10,435 nt of DNA from Falciphora oryzae (GCA_000733355.1 JNVV01000044.1:1-10435); one strand, 5' to 3'; numbered from the stretch's first letter, positions 1-8,184 are shown. Notes: a model not told the origin generated them from the letters alone. Numbers and translations are program-made.

Positions 1-19
1 CCATACCCTGGTCGCCAGT

Positions 20-90
20 TAACCCTAACCCCGCGCACAGCTCTCTAACCCCAAACCTGGACACTTAACCCCAAATGCCTCCAAAACGGC
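20..90. repeat. Degenerate telomere-like repeats (CCCTAA strand)
   Basis: Bases 20-32 read TTAACCCTAACCC, and TAACCCC recurs near positions 46-52 and 65-71. This is the C-rich strand of the TTAGGG-type telomere repeat used by most filamentous fungi, oriented as expected if the chromosome end lies to the left. There is no uninterrupted array, so it is a subtelomeric trace or interstitial remnant, not the telomere itself. The surrounding 300 bases are GC-rich and lack the TA bias of the rest of the window. Confidence 0.45.
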
Positions 91-201
91 GATGCACCGC
101 CGACGGCGCGGCTGCTCGCCACGAGAACTACACCACCGTGTTCGCCGTGGCCGGCTGCCTCGATTGCCGTCGTCCTTTCGTCTGCCTCGCCTCGTTCGTG
201 G

Positions 202-239
202 TCGAACTGATTGACCTGCCGGATCCTCAATCAGTTCGA
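202..239. repeat. Inverted repeat (13-bp arms, 12-bp loop)
   Basis: TCGAACTGATTGA at 202-214 is followed by its exact reverse complement TCAATCAGTTCGA at 227-239, with a GC-rich 12-base spacer that includes GGATCC. It lies in the GC-rich telomere-proximal block. It could form a stable stem-loop. It has no U-tract, and no gene ends clearly beside it, so no function is assigned. Confidence 0.75.
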
Positions 240-384
240 TCGCGTTTCGTCCGTGCGCCCTCCCCGCACGGGCCGCCGCCTGGCCCGTTGACAACCAGTT
301 CGACTGGGACTGTTTGTGGCATAACAGTAAGGCGCATTGTGGTTATTGGGACCGGTTTGCATTGTTAGCTATTGCTTATGTTAA

Positions 385-1446
385 TTAGGGAACGATGCTG
401 CAAATATACCCGTCTTCTTCCGCTTCGTTTCCGTTTGGCTCGTTTTGGGCTAAAGGTAGGTGGTGGGTTCGCCAGATGTACGCTACCAGGTAAGACTAGT
501 GCTGCGCGTACCGCCGCATTGTTTTTGCCGTCTGGTCGCACTTGAACGGCTTGTTGTTGGAGTTGCTGCCGACTTCCCGACGTTGTATAAATAGCGTGGC
601 TGCCCGCCCGACGACGTTGGCATGAGAACTTTTCTGCGCCTGCCGCACGAGCTTTTGCACCGCATCGTCCATTTTTACGAGGTGCTCTTCCGTTTATTCC
701 GGGTGGCCGAATTCGAAACCTTCTCTTTCGGCCGTAACCCGGGCGCTTTTGGCGGCGCGTATTAGCCAGCCGCGGTTGAAGCTTCGCAGGTGACGTGACC
801 ACCCGGCTCGTTTGACCTATTTGTCCGTCGACGTGCGGCTTAGGTCTTTGACCACCGCCGCCGCTGCTTTGTCCGCCTGTTTGACGGCGCGCGACGCTTT
901 TTGCACCTGCTTTTCGAACTCGTTTGCAGGACGCACGCCTTCCGCCGGTGCAGGTGCAGCCGTAGGCGGGATGATTTCAAACAGCCGCTGTATGGCGCCG
1001 ACTCGTCCAAGGCGCTAACAGTCCACGTTGTCGACCCAGATGTCGCCTTTGCCCCCGGGGAGCCCGGTGCCGTGCCTACCGCTACGCCCGCGTGGGTTTA
1101 CCCATTGGTGTGCCTTTTTGCAGTGGTTTTGGATATCGTTGCGGTGTGTGCGAATATACTTATATTTGAGATAACGTTTGCCTTTAATCGTTTCGAGGCC
1201 TTTAATGGCGGGAACGGCTTTGGCCGGGTACCTGACGTCGGCTAGCGTTGAAACCAGTGTGCTATTTAAAGTTAGCGATTGAGCTTCGGCTACGAGGCTA
1301 GACCGGGTGGTTGGTGGAAGGACTTTATGCCGTGCTTTTAAGTGGGTGGCAAAAGATCCGGGTGCGATATAAGCTCCGTGCTCCCGATATAAAAGCATAC
1401 CAAAATCGGGCAGGGGAACAAATAGGTTTAAAAGGTGAAGTGGCAT
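385..1446 (-). pseudogene. OrsD/DUF3505-like C2H2 zinc-finger protein, RIP-degraded
   Basis: An ATG at 1444-1446 opens a minus frame that stays in one phase for about 350 codons, to TAA at 385-387. It is interrupted by in-frame stops at 1015-1017, 817-819, 694-696 and 496-498, with no frameshift. Features seen: an N-terminal finger-like segment (residues 20-40, ending HLKARH), then a second finger at residues 92-113 with C2H2 spacing x2, x12, x4, then HQWVNP followed by Arg/Gly-rich sequence. Further on are AGWSRHLRSF, and MRRYAQH-stop-SYLVAYIW. This order resembles the fungal OrsD/DUF3505 family (PF12013), whose members are common in accessory and subtelomeric DNA and whose biochemical role is poorly known; the match is from memory. 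Both cysteines of the second finger read Tyr (TAT), and stops replace probable Gln/Trp codons. This fits RIP, and the gene is surely dead. No intron is apparent. It runs toward the chromosome end, the same direction as the helicase pseudogene. Confidence 0.6.
1108..1173 (-). other. Relic C2H2 zinc finger with both Cys changed to Tyr
   Basis: Residues 92-113 of the left pseudogene read YLKY, then 12 residues, then HCKKAH. Substituting Cys for the two tyrosines at 1171-1173 and 1162-1164 gives exactly C-x2-C-x12-H-x4-H, the classical zinc-finger spacing. Both Tyr codons are TAT, one TpG-to-TpA change away from TGT. That is the dinucleotide RIP targets, read on the opposite strand as CpA to TpA. 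The histidine ligands, CAC in both cases, are untouched. Zinc binding is therefore lost. Confidence 0.6.
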
Positions 1447-1606
1447 GTTGCGGGTGTACGTCGACCGTAAAGGTATTAGGTTCCGTTAAATTGCTGTTGT
1501 TTTATCTTTGAGCAGAAACATTGTTTAAAGTGGTGTTTGACGTTGAATTATATATGCTAAAGCTCGCGTTTGAAGCTATTAAACGCGTATGTTTGCGTCG
1601 CGTATA

Positions 1607-1642
1607 GTGCTAGGTTTCGCGTGCTAGGTTTCGCGTGCTACG
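1607..1642. repeat. 14-bp tandem repeat, about 2.6 copies
   Basis: GTGCTAGGTTTCGC occurs at 1607-1620 and again at 1621-1634, followed by a partial third unit GTGCTACG. It lies just upstream of the 21-bp minisatellite and shares the GCTAG core with it, so the two arrays may be related. Confidence 0.8.
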
Positions 1643-1662
1643 AAATATTGTACTAGTAAGCA

Positions 1663-1852
1663 TATGGCTAGCGTGTTGTGGTATATAGCTAGCGTGTTAT
1701 GGCATATGGCTAGCGTGTTGTGGTATGTGGCTAGCGTTTTATGGCATATGGCTAGCGTGTTGTGGCATATGGCTAGCGTTTTGTGGTATGTGGTTAGCGT
1801 TTTGTGGTATGTAGCTAGCGTGCTGTGGTATGTAGTTAGCGTGTTGCGTTTG
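1663..1852. repeat. 21-bp minisatellite, about 9 copies
   Basis: Nine tandem units of 21 bp are built on ATGGCTAGCGTGTTGTGG plus three bases. Units differ by a few transitions, for example GGCTAG/GGTTAG, CAT/TAT and GTG/TTG. Because 21 is a multiple of three, the plus strand stays open and would encode a heptapeptide repeat (M/V/I)(A/V)SVLW(Y/H) from 1664 to 1861. No start context, flanking coding sequence or promoter supports translation. A slippage-born minisatellite is the simpler reading. Confidence 0.9.
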
Positions 1853-2280
1853 GAGTTTTGATTTTATGGAGGTGGCTAAAGCTTAAATAAACCGATTTGA
1901 TAAAAAGGGCGTAAATAAAATAATAATACCGGTGTGCTAAATAGTAACCGAAGTCGTGCATTATATCGTAATTATACGTGTATAGCATTAGCAAAGGCTA
2001 ACGCCGCGAGTCGATTTGCAACCTTGGTTGTAATTCTAAGCACCGATAGATATCGAAGTTGAGGCCGTTTCGTACCGCCGCGTTTCTACGGCTAGCACGT
2101 CCGCCGGCAACCATATTAATTAACGATTGGTCGGGTGCATATATAAAGGGTTCGGTATTATAAAGCTTGGTGTGTGGAACGCGTGCGTAAGGAGGCGCGG
2201 CCGTTATTGGGGGATTGGTTCGGGCTTTATATGCGAAAAATTCGCTTATAATCTAAGCGTAAATTTGGCTGTTGCAAATC

Positions 2281-2456
2281 CTTTTTAAATGATAACAATA
2301 ACGACTAATATCGAACGCAATGTTTTTTCCTATTAAAATTATATAGTTGTTTTGTTGGAAGACGGAATCTTTTTAAACGATAACAATAGCGATTAATATC
2401 GAACGCAGTGTTCCTTACCATTAGAATTACATAGTTGTTTTATTGGAAAACGGTCA
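2281..2456. repeat. 88-bp tandem duplication, two copies
   Basis: Copy one (2281-2368) and copy two (2369-2456) both begin CTTTTTAAA(T/C)GATAACAAT and both contain a CTAATATCGAACGCA-like block and an ATAGTTGTTTT block. They differ mainly by C/T and G/A transitions, consistent with duplication followed by RIP-type mutation. The pair is TA-rich and shows no coding potential. Confidence 0.85.
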
Positions 2457-2484
2457 TTATGTTGAAAATTACCGTCGCCGGAGT

Positions 2485-2660
2485 GCGTTTCTCGGGCGCC
2501 ACCAAGCTGCTTAGCGTGATAAGCGTTTCTCGGGCATTACTAAGCTGCTTAGCGTAATAAGCGTTTTTTGGGCACTATTAAACTTTTTAGCGTAATAAGC
2601 GTTTTTCGGGCACCACTAAGCTTTCTAGCGTAATAAGCGCTTTTCGGGCACTACCGGCGC
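2485..2660. repeat. 38-bp tandem repeat, about 4.6 copies
   Basis: Units start at 2485, 2523, 2561, 2599 and 2637 (the last is partial), each opening GCGTTTYTCGGGC or a close variant and closing TTTAGCGTAATAA or similar. Differences among units are nearly all C/T or G/A transitions. It begins about 30 bases after the 88-bp duplication and is followed by a short GC-rich patch near 2660-2690. Confidence 0.9.
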
Positions 2661-3056
2661 CTACTGTTTTGCCGCCGCCGCGGGGAAGGTTTGACGGGTT
2701 CGAAGGGTAGTGGCAGTAAAGTTAAAGTAGAGAGCGGTTAACTAGTTTTTTGCTATTTCGCGATTAATAGCGACGTGGTATTGTACGGTTTTTTTATTGT
2801 TGATTTCGGTCGTGATCGGTTGGATTTTGCGCGGCAAAAATCTCCGACCTAGGTCGAGATGTGCTTGCAGTCTAGTTTATATATAGGATTATACAAAGTT
2901 GGTTCTCTCTGCGCCGTGGACCGCCTGCTTCTGTAATGCCGTAAAAGTGGCTGGATGGGAAAAACGCAAAAAATAAACGATCATTGGCCTTCCGCCTGTG
3001 CATAAAGGTGTCCCGCGCGAACCTAGTACTTAAATAAACTAATTAAAAAGAAGTGT

Positions 3057-3952
3057 TTATTCGTCGTCATTTAAGCTCGTCAGCTTAGCCGCTTTCTGGC
3101 TGGCTTTTTTGTGGGCGGCAATGGCGGCGCGCATGTTAGGCTCGGCCATTTTGGGCTTTTTGGGCGGAGGCGGGGGGGATTCGTCGCCGCTTCCATCCCT
3201 GTCCTCCTCGACAACCTCCTGGGCCGCTCCTCGCTTGCGCTTGCGCTCCTTGCCCGCAGCATCCTTCTCCGCCTGGTGTTTCGTCTTCTTCTGGTTCTGC
3301 AGCTCCCAAAAGATGACGTTGTCGTGGCCGAATGCCTCTGCGTCCTGAAAGGCCGGGTCTGGCTCGATGCCGTCGAGTATGTCTCCGTGCGCGGTAAGGG
3401 GGCGGAAACCTTAGTCGTTGCTTTCGCCTCCGCCCTGTTCGCGTTCCCGTTGCTTTTGCCAACCTCCTTGCACCTCCGGAGCGCCGAGCATGGGCCGCTT
3501 CCACACGTCGTTGTAGTGGTTTTCGTTGCGGGAGGCGAATTTTATCACCTGCGCGATGACCTTTTACGTGATGGGTTGCGCAGTAGCGCCGCGGTTTTTT
3601 GGCAGTTTGGGGTGCGACCCGGTGTTTTTGCCGCCTTTTTCTTTCTGGTATATTAGGTCGATATATGCTGGGCCCAGCGGGAGCATAACGTCCACCAGCA
3701 CGCGCTCTGCTTTCGCTACGTCCGGAAAAAGCGAAGCCGGCGGGTCCGTGTTCATGAGCGCGACGAGCTCGGTGTAGAATTCCCCCATGCGTTTGGCGCG
3801 GTCCGAGTCGAAATCCTCGAGCGTCTTGGGAGGCTCTGCGAGCCAGGCGTACGGGTTGAAGGGTAACGCGAACATGATCCGGATAATTTCGAAAGCGACT
3901 ATTTGCTTTAGTTGCGGGTGTTGGAACGGTCCGGCCCGGATGCGTCCCATTA
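3057..3952 (-). pseudogene. Helicase pseudogene, C-terminal tail
   Basis: This is the best-preserved part: nearly 300 codons in one phase with only two internal stops (3564-3566 and 3411-3413), ending at TAA 3057-3059. Residues from about 3950 down form a structured region (PFNPYAWLAEPPKTLEDFD, then AERVLVDVMLPLGPAYIDLI). Next comes a charged tail with KERKRKR, an acidic run (EEDRDGSGDE), a PPPPPKKPK segment and a Lys/Ala-rich end finishing NDDE. The basic clusters would suit nuclear localisation. The tail is GC-rich and lightly mutated, unlike the TA-rich N-terminal half. Confidence 0.7.
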
Positions 3953-4103
3953 CTTTAAAAGAGAATTGCAAAGGCGTATAGGTGGTTAGTTAAATCGTAA
4001 CCGAGGTTGTAATAAGCGGGCCGTTGTTTAAATGTTAACCTCGGTCGCGTTCTTCCGCGTTTTATGACCGAAATTGAGATTTGGGGTACGGAACGGGTCT
4101 TAC
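3953..4103 (-). other. Candidate intron D, about 151 nt
   Basis: Donor GTAAGA at 4098-4103 directly follows AAA AAG, branch box CTAAC (gttag at 3985-3989), acceptor AAAG ending at 3953. The interior holds two oppositely oriented copies of the near-palindromic motif (3991-4014 and 4030-4050), which could pair into a hairpin. It lies between motif VI and the C-terminal tail of the helicase pseudogene. Exon phases are off by one with these exact sites. Confidence 0.55.
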
Positions 4104-4500
4104 CTTTTTGTACATTCGAAAGTCCATCCACGGCCACACGCTCTTCTGCGTGTGGAGAATGTGCCAGGTGGTCAACTTCTTCTGGCCGATCCGGATGAGG
4201 CGTCCCATGCACTGAATCAATGTGTTGCAGTTTTAGAACGGCGCCGCGATAATTCCTTTGGAGTAGTACCCGTGCAGGTTGAAACCGGTAGACGAGATGT
4301 TGACGTTAAGCACGCAGACGTTCAGCTCCGAATCCTTTGCGTTTTACGCCGTTACCGCCCGATCGCGTTTTACCTAGTTTATGCCGGACCGGATGGAGAT
4401 CGTGTTAAACGACGCCTTTTTGAGTATGGTTGCGATAAGGTTGTATTGGATTGTTAGTATGTCCGTTATTTAATTGTGGGCAGTTTATTTATATTTGTAG
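4104..4500 (-). pseudogene. Helicase pseudogene, lobe 2 with motifs V and VI
   Basis: The phase differs from the preceding block by one frame, so an indel lies between about 4460 and 4503. Seen here: SIRSGIN, then AKDSELNVCVLNVNISSTG running into motif V (STGFNLHG), GIIAAPF, and motif VI IQCMGRLIRIGQ with its two arginine-finger positions retained. These are hallmark SNF2 C-terminal-lobe sequences. Stops at 4374, 4344 and 4233 interrupt it, and two more lie between 4440 and 4490. It ends at AAA AAG followed by a GTAAGA donor (4098-4103). Confidence 0.8.
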
Positions 4501-5718
4501 CTATAGCGATTTTATTATTACCAGCGTTTTTTCGCCCTTTTTTTGGTTGGCGAGCATTAGCTTGACGATTTTCGTAAAGATTGGCGATTTGGCTAAGGCG
4601 TAGTGTATTATGCCTAGCTTTTCCGCAGGTGGTAGGGTGTTGGGGTACGGGTATAGGGAGCTGTGGATAAACGATTACGGACCGTTGGCCGACGTTGCCG
4701 CGATGTGTTTTACCAGGTCGATTTTTAAAAGGGGCGCGTTGCCGAATTTGAGTTTGTTTTTGTTGGCCTTTTTCGGCCGCAGGTCGGCTGCTTTAAAGGC
4801 TTTGTCGGTTTTATTTTCGGTTATGTCCCGGATTGCGTCGGGGTGCTGGAGGAGCTGGTACGACGAATAGTCCGTCGCGGCGAACGTGAGCATCCTCACC
4901 AGCCCGAGGCTCAAGCTCGCCGTTTGCTCCTTTTCGCCCGGTATAGCGCCGGGGGTGCCCGCTTTGGGGGTGCCCGCTCCGGGTCCGGCGAGCAGCGCAG
5001 CCGCGGCGGACCGTGCGCCACCCTCCGCGTCGTCGCCTGGTGGGCCTCGGAAGATGTTCATCAGTATCTCAGACGTGGCGCCCGCGATTTGATCCGCGCG
5101 GTGGCCGTAGCCGACGGTCTCGGAGATGACTTCGTGGCGCTGCATCGATTCGCGAGGGTAGGTGACCGTGCCGTTCGGGAGCGTGAATGGGGTGTCCATG
5201 GATCGTCGAACGGTGATCGCTATGGTGGAGTTGAATACGCGCAGCGTGGTTTGGGTGGGCTGGCTTAGGTCGTTAATTAGGGCCTGGGCCCGCGGTTTTA
5301 GGAGCTACCAGTTCTGGCCGCGGGCGGCTATCGCGTTAAGCGATTTCCGGATGTTATCCGGTGTGTTTTTCCTAAACCAGGAGTGCTTTCCCGTATTCGG
5401 GTTAGTCCAACCCTCCGCGGCTATTTCCTTTGCGGAAAGTTTGTCGGGCGGCGTGATTGGAAGTGCGGCGTGGGTCTAGATCAGTTTGGTATATCCGACA
5501 ATGTTTGTAATCCGGTTAATCGTAGGCGTTGCCGTAACGAAGCCGCGGGCTAGTGTAAGGATAAGGGAAAGAAGCTTGTGGTATTGTCCTTTTGGGTTCC
5601 TTAAAACGTGGGCCTCGTTGGCGATGATTTGTTAGAAGGTGACGTTTGCGAATGTGTCCTTCCGCATCGCTATTGGTTTGTCCCGGCCACCCCTGTTTTC
5701 GGAGATGAGGTGTTCGTT
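4501..5718 (-). pseudogene. Helicase pseudogene, motifs II-III and inter-lobe region
   Basis: One phase spans about 1.2 kb, with stops at 5632, 5476, 5305, 4675 and 4501. Motif II appears as IIANEAHVLRNPKGQY; SNF2 proteins normally read DEAH or DEGH here, so the Asp is lost. Motif III is VTATP, followed by INRITNIVGYTKLI and a stop where Trp would fit, typical of the family. A Gly/Pro/Ala/Thr-rich stretch (about 4900-5060, GAGTPKAGTPGAIPGEK) forms an inter-lobe insertion in GC-rich, lightly mutated DNA. The block ends in SPIFTKIVKLMLANQKKGEK, the usual opening of the C-terminal helicase lobe, before the frame breaks. Confidence 0.8.
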
Positions 5719-6005
5719 CTTGTAAGGGTAGGGTTAGTTTATGTGCTGCGCGTGGTGGGTTGATCGAATCGTGACACGGGTTGCAAATCAAGTATGCCAA
5801 ATCGCAACCGAGGCCGCAGATATGCCAAATCGCAACCGAGGCCGCAGTTAAATCGCAACCGAAGCCGCAGCCAAATCGCAACCGAAGTCGTAGATATGGC
5901 ATATTTGATCTGCAACCTCCGTTGTGATTTGGCCAACCGCCAGGGGGTAACGGGAGTAGGGGCGGTGTTTTTCTTTTAAAAGCAAAAAAACAGAGTTCAA
6001 CTTAC
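5719..6005 (-). other. Candidate intron C, about 287 nt
   Basis: Perfect donor GTAAGT at 6000-6005, branch box ACTAAC (gttag at 5733-5737) and acceptor ACAAG ending at 5719. It interrupts SNF2 lobe 1 between the acidic linker and motif II. Its centre is an array of four direct copies and one inverted copy of the AAATCGCAACCGAGG motif (5793-5934). These account for the spurious Arg/Asn- and Leu/Cys-rich open frames seen on both strands here. Confidence 0.6.
5793..5934. repeat. Array of AAATCGCAACCGAGG repeats with inverted copy
   Basis: Direct units start at about 5793, 5821, 5849 and 5871 (spacings 28, 28 and 22), each with ATCGCAACCGA(G/A)GCCGCAG or a close variant. They are followed at about 5911-5934 by the reverse-complement form GCAACCTCCGTTGTGATTTGG. 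Direct and inverted copies could pair. The array sits wholly inside candidate intron C. Confidence 0.85.
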
Positions 6006-6691
6006 GTGGACCTGGCCTTAGTGGCCGCTGGGTTCCTGGCGTTCAGGACATTGTCGTTGTCCGCTTTAAGGTCGCCACCCTCCCCGTTAGCAAACTCCTC
6101 CTCGTTAATTTCGCTGTTTTTGTTACCGCTATCGTTGGACTTTCCGTCGCTTTAGGGCCCGGGGTTTCCGACGTTGTCGGTGCCTATGTCGCCATCTCGG
6201 TCGTCGTTTCCGCCGCCTTTTTCGTTAGGGACCGTTTTTTTATATGCCGCCGATCCCGGCGCGATGGAGAACCTTTTTAGGAATATGTGGTACGAGGTTA
6301 CGATAACCTCTTTTGCCATTCGGGGGTCCGATGTGCCCTTGGCGTACCCCTTCATGAGCTTGGCCCACTCGCGAGTGGAGATGGTCGACTTGGAGCGCTC
6401 TGGGTCGGTGGCCGCACAGGACGCCGCGGTGCCGTAGAAGATGTGGAAGTTTAGGGTGGGGAAGTTTTTTAGCCCTTTTCGGAACGTTTGCGCGATCAGG
6501 TTGGCCGGCACAAACACGATGGTGGGCCGGTAAAGTGGGAGGTCGTTTGCGGGAATGGCGACCGGGTCCTTTTCGTATTGCTTGTAAACGAGTTTGACCG
6601 CGTCCGCGTGGAATAGGATGTTGGCCATGTACGTTATCGTTTTGCCGGTGCCGACCTGATTCGCAAAAATCTAGGACTTTATGGGCCGATT
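6006..6691 (-). pseudogene. Helicase pseudogene, ATPase lobe 1 with Walker A
   Basis: This block begins with a TAG (6671-6673) standing where Trp would fit, then IFANQVGTGKTITYM, the SNF2 motif I/Walker A nucleotide-binding loop (GTGKT at 6638-6652). About 35 residues later comes the Ia region RPTIVFVPANLIAQTF, then a strand EVIVTSYHIFLKR matching the usual Ib/Ic area. After it lies an acidic, Gly/Asn-rich linker (DDRDGDIGTDN, NEEEFANGEGGD) that inserts into lobe 1 before motif II and carries a TAA at 6152. It ends at a canonical GTAAGT donor (6000-6005). Confidence 0.8.
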
Positions 6692-6881
6692 CTTTAGAGA
6701 GAATAAGTAGAGGGCATTTGCGCGTCGTTTTATATGTTAGCTGTTTTGCGTTTTGGTGGGATAGATAGTGACCGCGGTTAAAGGCGAGGGAGGGGGATGT
6801 GAAATTGCGACTTTGGTTGGGATTTTAAAAGGAAAAAGGTGACCGAGGTTGCAATTTGAGCTACGTTGTATATAAGCTTAC
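6692..6881 (-). other. Candidate intron B, about 190 nt
   Basis: Donor GTAAGC at 6876-6881, branch-like GCTAAC (gttag at 6736-6740) and acceptor AAAG ending at 6692, all on the minus strand. The interior contains two opposed copies of the near-palindromic motif (6801-6826 and 6838-6860). It separates the pre-ATPase block from the Walker A block. The flanking phases do not match precisely with these sites, so either an indel has occurred or the acceptor is elsewhere nearby. Confidence 0.55.
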
Positions 6882-8184
6882 CGAATAGCTGGTGAGGTAG
6901 GAAATGCCTGTTAAAGTTGGGGCTGGTATTTTAGTTGGCCTATTTGTACGTTTTTTTAAACTTTTTGTAATTTAAAGGCGTTCCGTCGAGTTTTTTATCC
7001 TTATTAGCTAGGCTGTCGTCGTACTGGTTTAGCCTTTTTACCGCGTCGATCAGCCTGTCACCCTCCTTCTATTTGGCAAGGCTTTGGAACGGGTGCGAGT
7101 CCGTTAGTATGTTTATAGCGGCATAGCAGAGTTGCGTTTCGCGCGTGATCCTTTCGTGCGTCTCTTTTTAGGTGCCGAGCAGCGGGTTGTGCTTTTTCGT
7201 CACCTGGGACTTTATGGCGGTTTGCTAAGTCGCTATGAACTTGGCAAAGTTCTTTTTGTCCGAAAAAAGTTTGGGGAATTTGTCCATAAGGTTGGTGTCG
7301 ATTTTTGACTGTACGGCCCGTTTAAACCGGCTTTCGGAGTAGAGCTTTTCGACGAAAAGCTTAAGCGTGTATTGGTTGAGCGGGGGCAATTGGTGCATTT
7401 ATTGCTCGCCGCCATCTTTGGCGCGCTTGTTTTTTTTTGGATTTTTATAATGTCCAAAGGGATTTATTCGATTAAGGAATATTAGTTTGACGTTTTCCCA
7501 CCTCCGGAGCGTCTTTTCCGGCACGTCCAGGAGACGATCTTGTGTGCTCTCGGCGGCCGCCCGCTTTACCGCGGAGTGCATGTTTATAATTGCGATTGTA
7601 GCCACGTTTTTGGCAACTTTATCGTGCAGCTCAGTGTTTAAGATTGTGGTTGCGTGCCTGGCGTCGAAAACGAAAGGTTGGAGCTGCTCCTGGTTGGCGG
7701 TAGATACCGGGCTTTGCGCGCCGTCCATGTTGCCTTTGCTTTTGCGTTTGTAGAGGAAGTACGTCTAGTGACTGATGGTTTGGAATTAGTTGTTAATGAC
7801 GAAGCCGCCCTAGGATTTTTGGTGCTTTTTGTTGAACTGATTGAAACGGAGAGTTTTATTAGGATTTGTGGTAACGGAGCGCAGGTAGAATAATATTGTG
7901 GCTAAGAACGTTTCGACGTAGGTTGTGGCTATTCCGCTAGTGCCCGTTTTGGTTTTAGCGTTGGCTAAATCCCCGGTTTTGACGAGGACGGGTGAGGCAG
8001 TCCGCTTACTTTAGGCCAGCTTTTTGAACAGCTTTTTGGTGGGCTCGTTCCGGAATATGTTTGTGATTTGGGCGAATATTTTCTGGTAAGACGGCCCGTT
8101 TGACTTTTTGTTATTGGAAGCGCGGAATAGATAAAAAGGTTCGAAATAGTCCGTAATTGTTTTCGAAGTTTATAATAAATTGCG
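6882..8184 (-). pseudogene. Helicase pseudogene, pre-ATPase block
   Basis: A single minus-strand phase continues for about 430 codons, from roughly 8184 to the donor site at 6881. Stops lie at 8011, 7810, 7786, 7765, 7399, 7225, 7168, 7069, 6940 and 6931 (low coordinate). The peptide is Lys/Asn/Phe-rich and looks alpha-helical, with segments such as DYFEPFYLFRASNNKK, LPPLNQYTLKLFVEKLYSES and RLNQYDDSLANK. An internal Met at 7726-7728 begins the longest stop-free piece. No named domain is visible. Large poorly conserved N-terminal regions ahead of the ATPase core are common in fungal SNF2-like proteins. Confidence 0.6.

Larger units (their letters stand above)
1..384. other. GC-rich telomere-proximal spacer, no supported gene
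   Basis: Several overlapping open frames exist on both strands here, but they encode Arg/Gly/Pro-rich peptides with no recognisable motif, as expected from random GC-rich DNA. The minus frame at 25-294 is in the same phase as the broken gene at 385-1446 and is separated from it by only a few stops. It could therefore be a decayed 3' continuation of that gene. I could not align it convincingly to the family, so I leave it unassigned. Apart from the hairpin at 202-239 and the telomere-like traces I see nothing else. Confidence 0.5.
1447..3056. other. Gene-free TA-rich spacer with nested tandem repeats
   Basis: No frame in this 1.6-kb stretch has protein character on either strand. It is rich in TA steps and holds four separate tandem arrays (14, 21, 88 and 38 bp periods, listed individually), plus three degenerate copies of the dispersed near-palindromic motif at about 1939-1963, 2013-2036 and 2838-2862. 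Segments 1860-2280 and 2660-3050 hold nothing else I can name. The last part would be the 3' flank of the helicase pseudogene. The TA skew suggests it was mutated by RIP along with the neighbouring genes. Confidence 0.6.

Noticed and set aside
901..1245. Plus-strand open frame with a hydrophobic segment
   Set aside because: It lies antisense to the better supported zinc-finger pseudogene and its apparent membrane segment is the shadow of that coding sequence.
1664..1861. Small secreted or membrane peptide from the heptad repeat
   Set aside because: Explained by a 21-bp minisatellite, with no non-repeat coding sequence around it.
1663..2660. CRISPR array
   Set aside because: The repeats are directly contiguous with no unique spacers and the setting is fungal.
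3111..3656. Long plus-strand frame (about 180 codons), Leu/Phe-rich
   Set aside because: Antisense to the helicase C-terminal tail, whose charged codons read backwards give Leu/Phe/Ser; no start context or domain.
4843..5479. Two plus-strand frames opposite the helicase inter-lobe region
   Set aside because: They oppose a minus-strand phase flanked on both sides by SNF2 motifs; GC-rich shadow frames.
5516..5979. Frames on both strands with repeated Arg/Asn or Leu/Cys units
   Set aside because: Produced by the intronic CGCAACCGAGG array; repeat translation, not protein.
4182..6652. RecQ-type telomere-linked helicase
   Set aside because: Motif VI MGRLIRIGQ, the TATP motif III context and the STGFNLHG motif V match SNF2 proteins better than RecQ.
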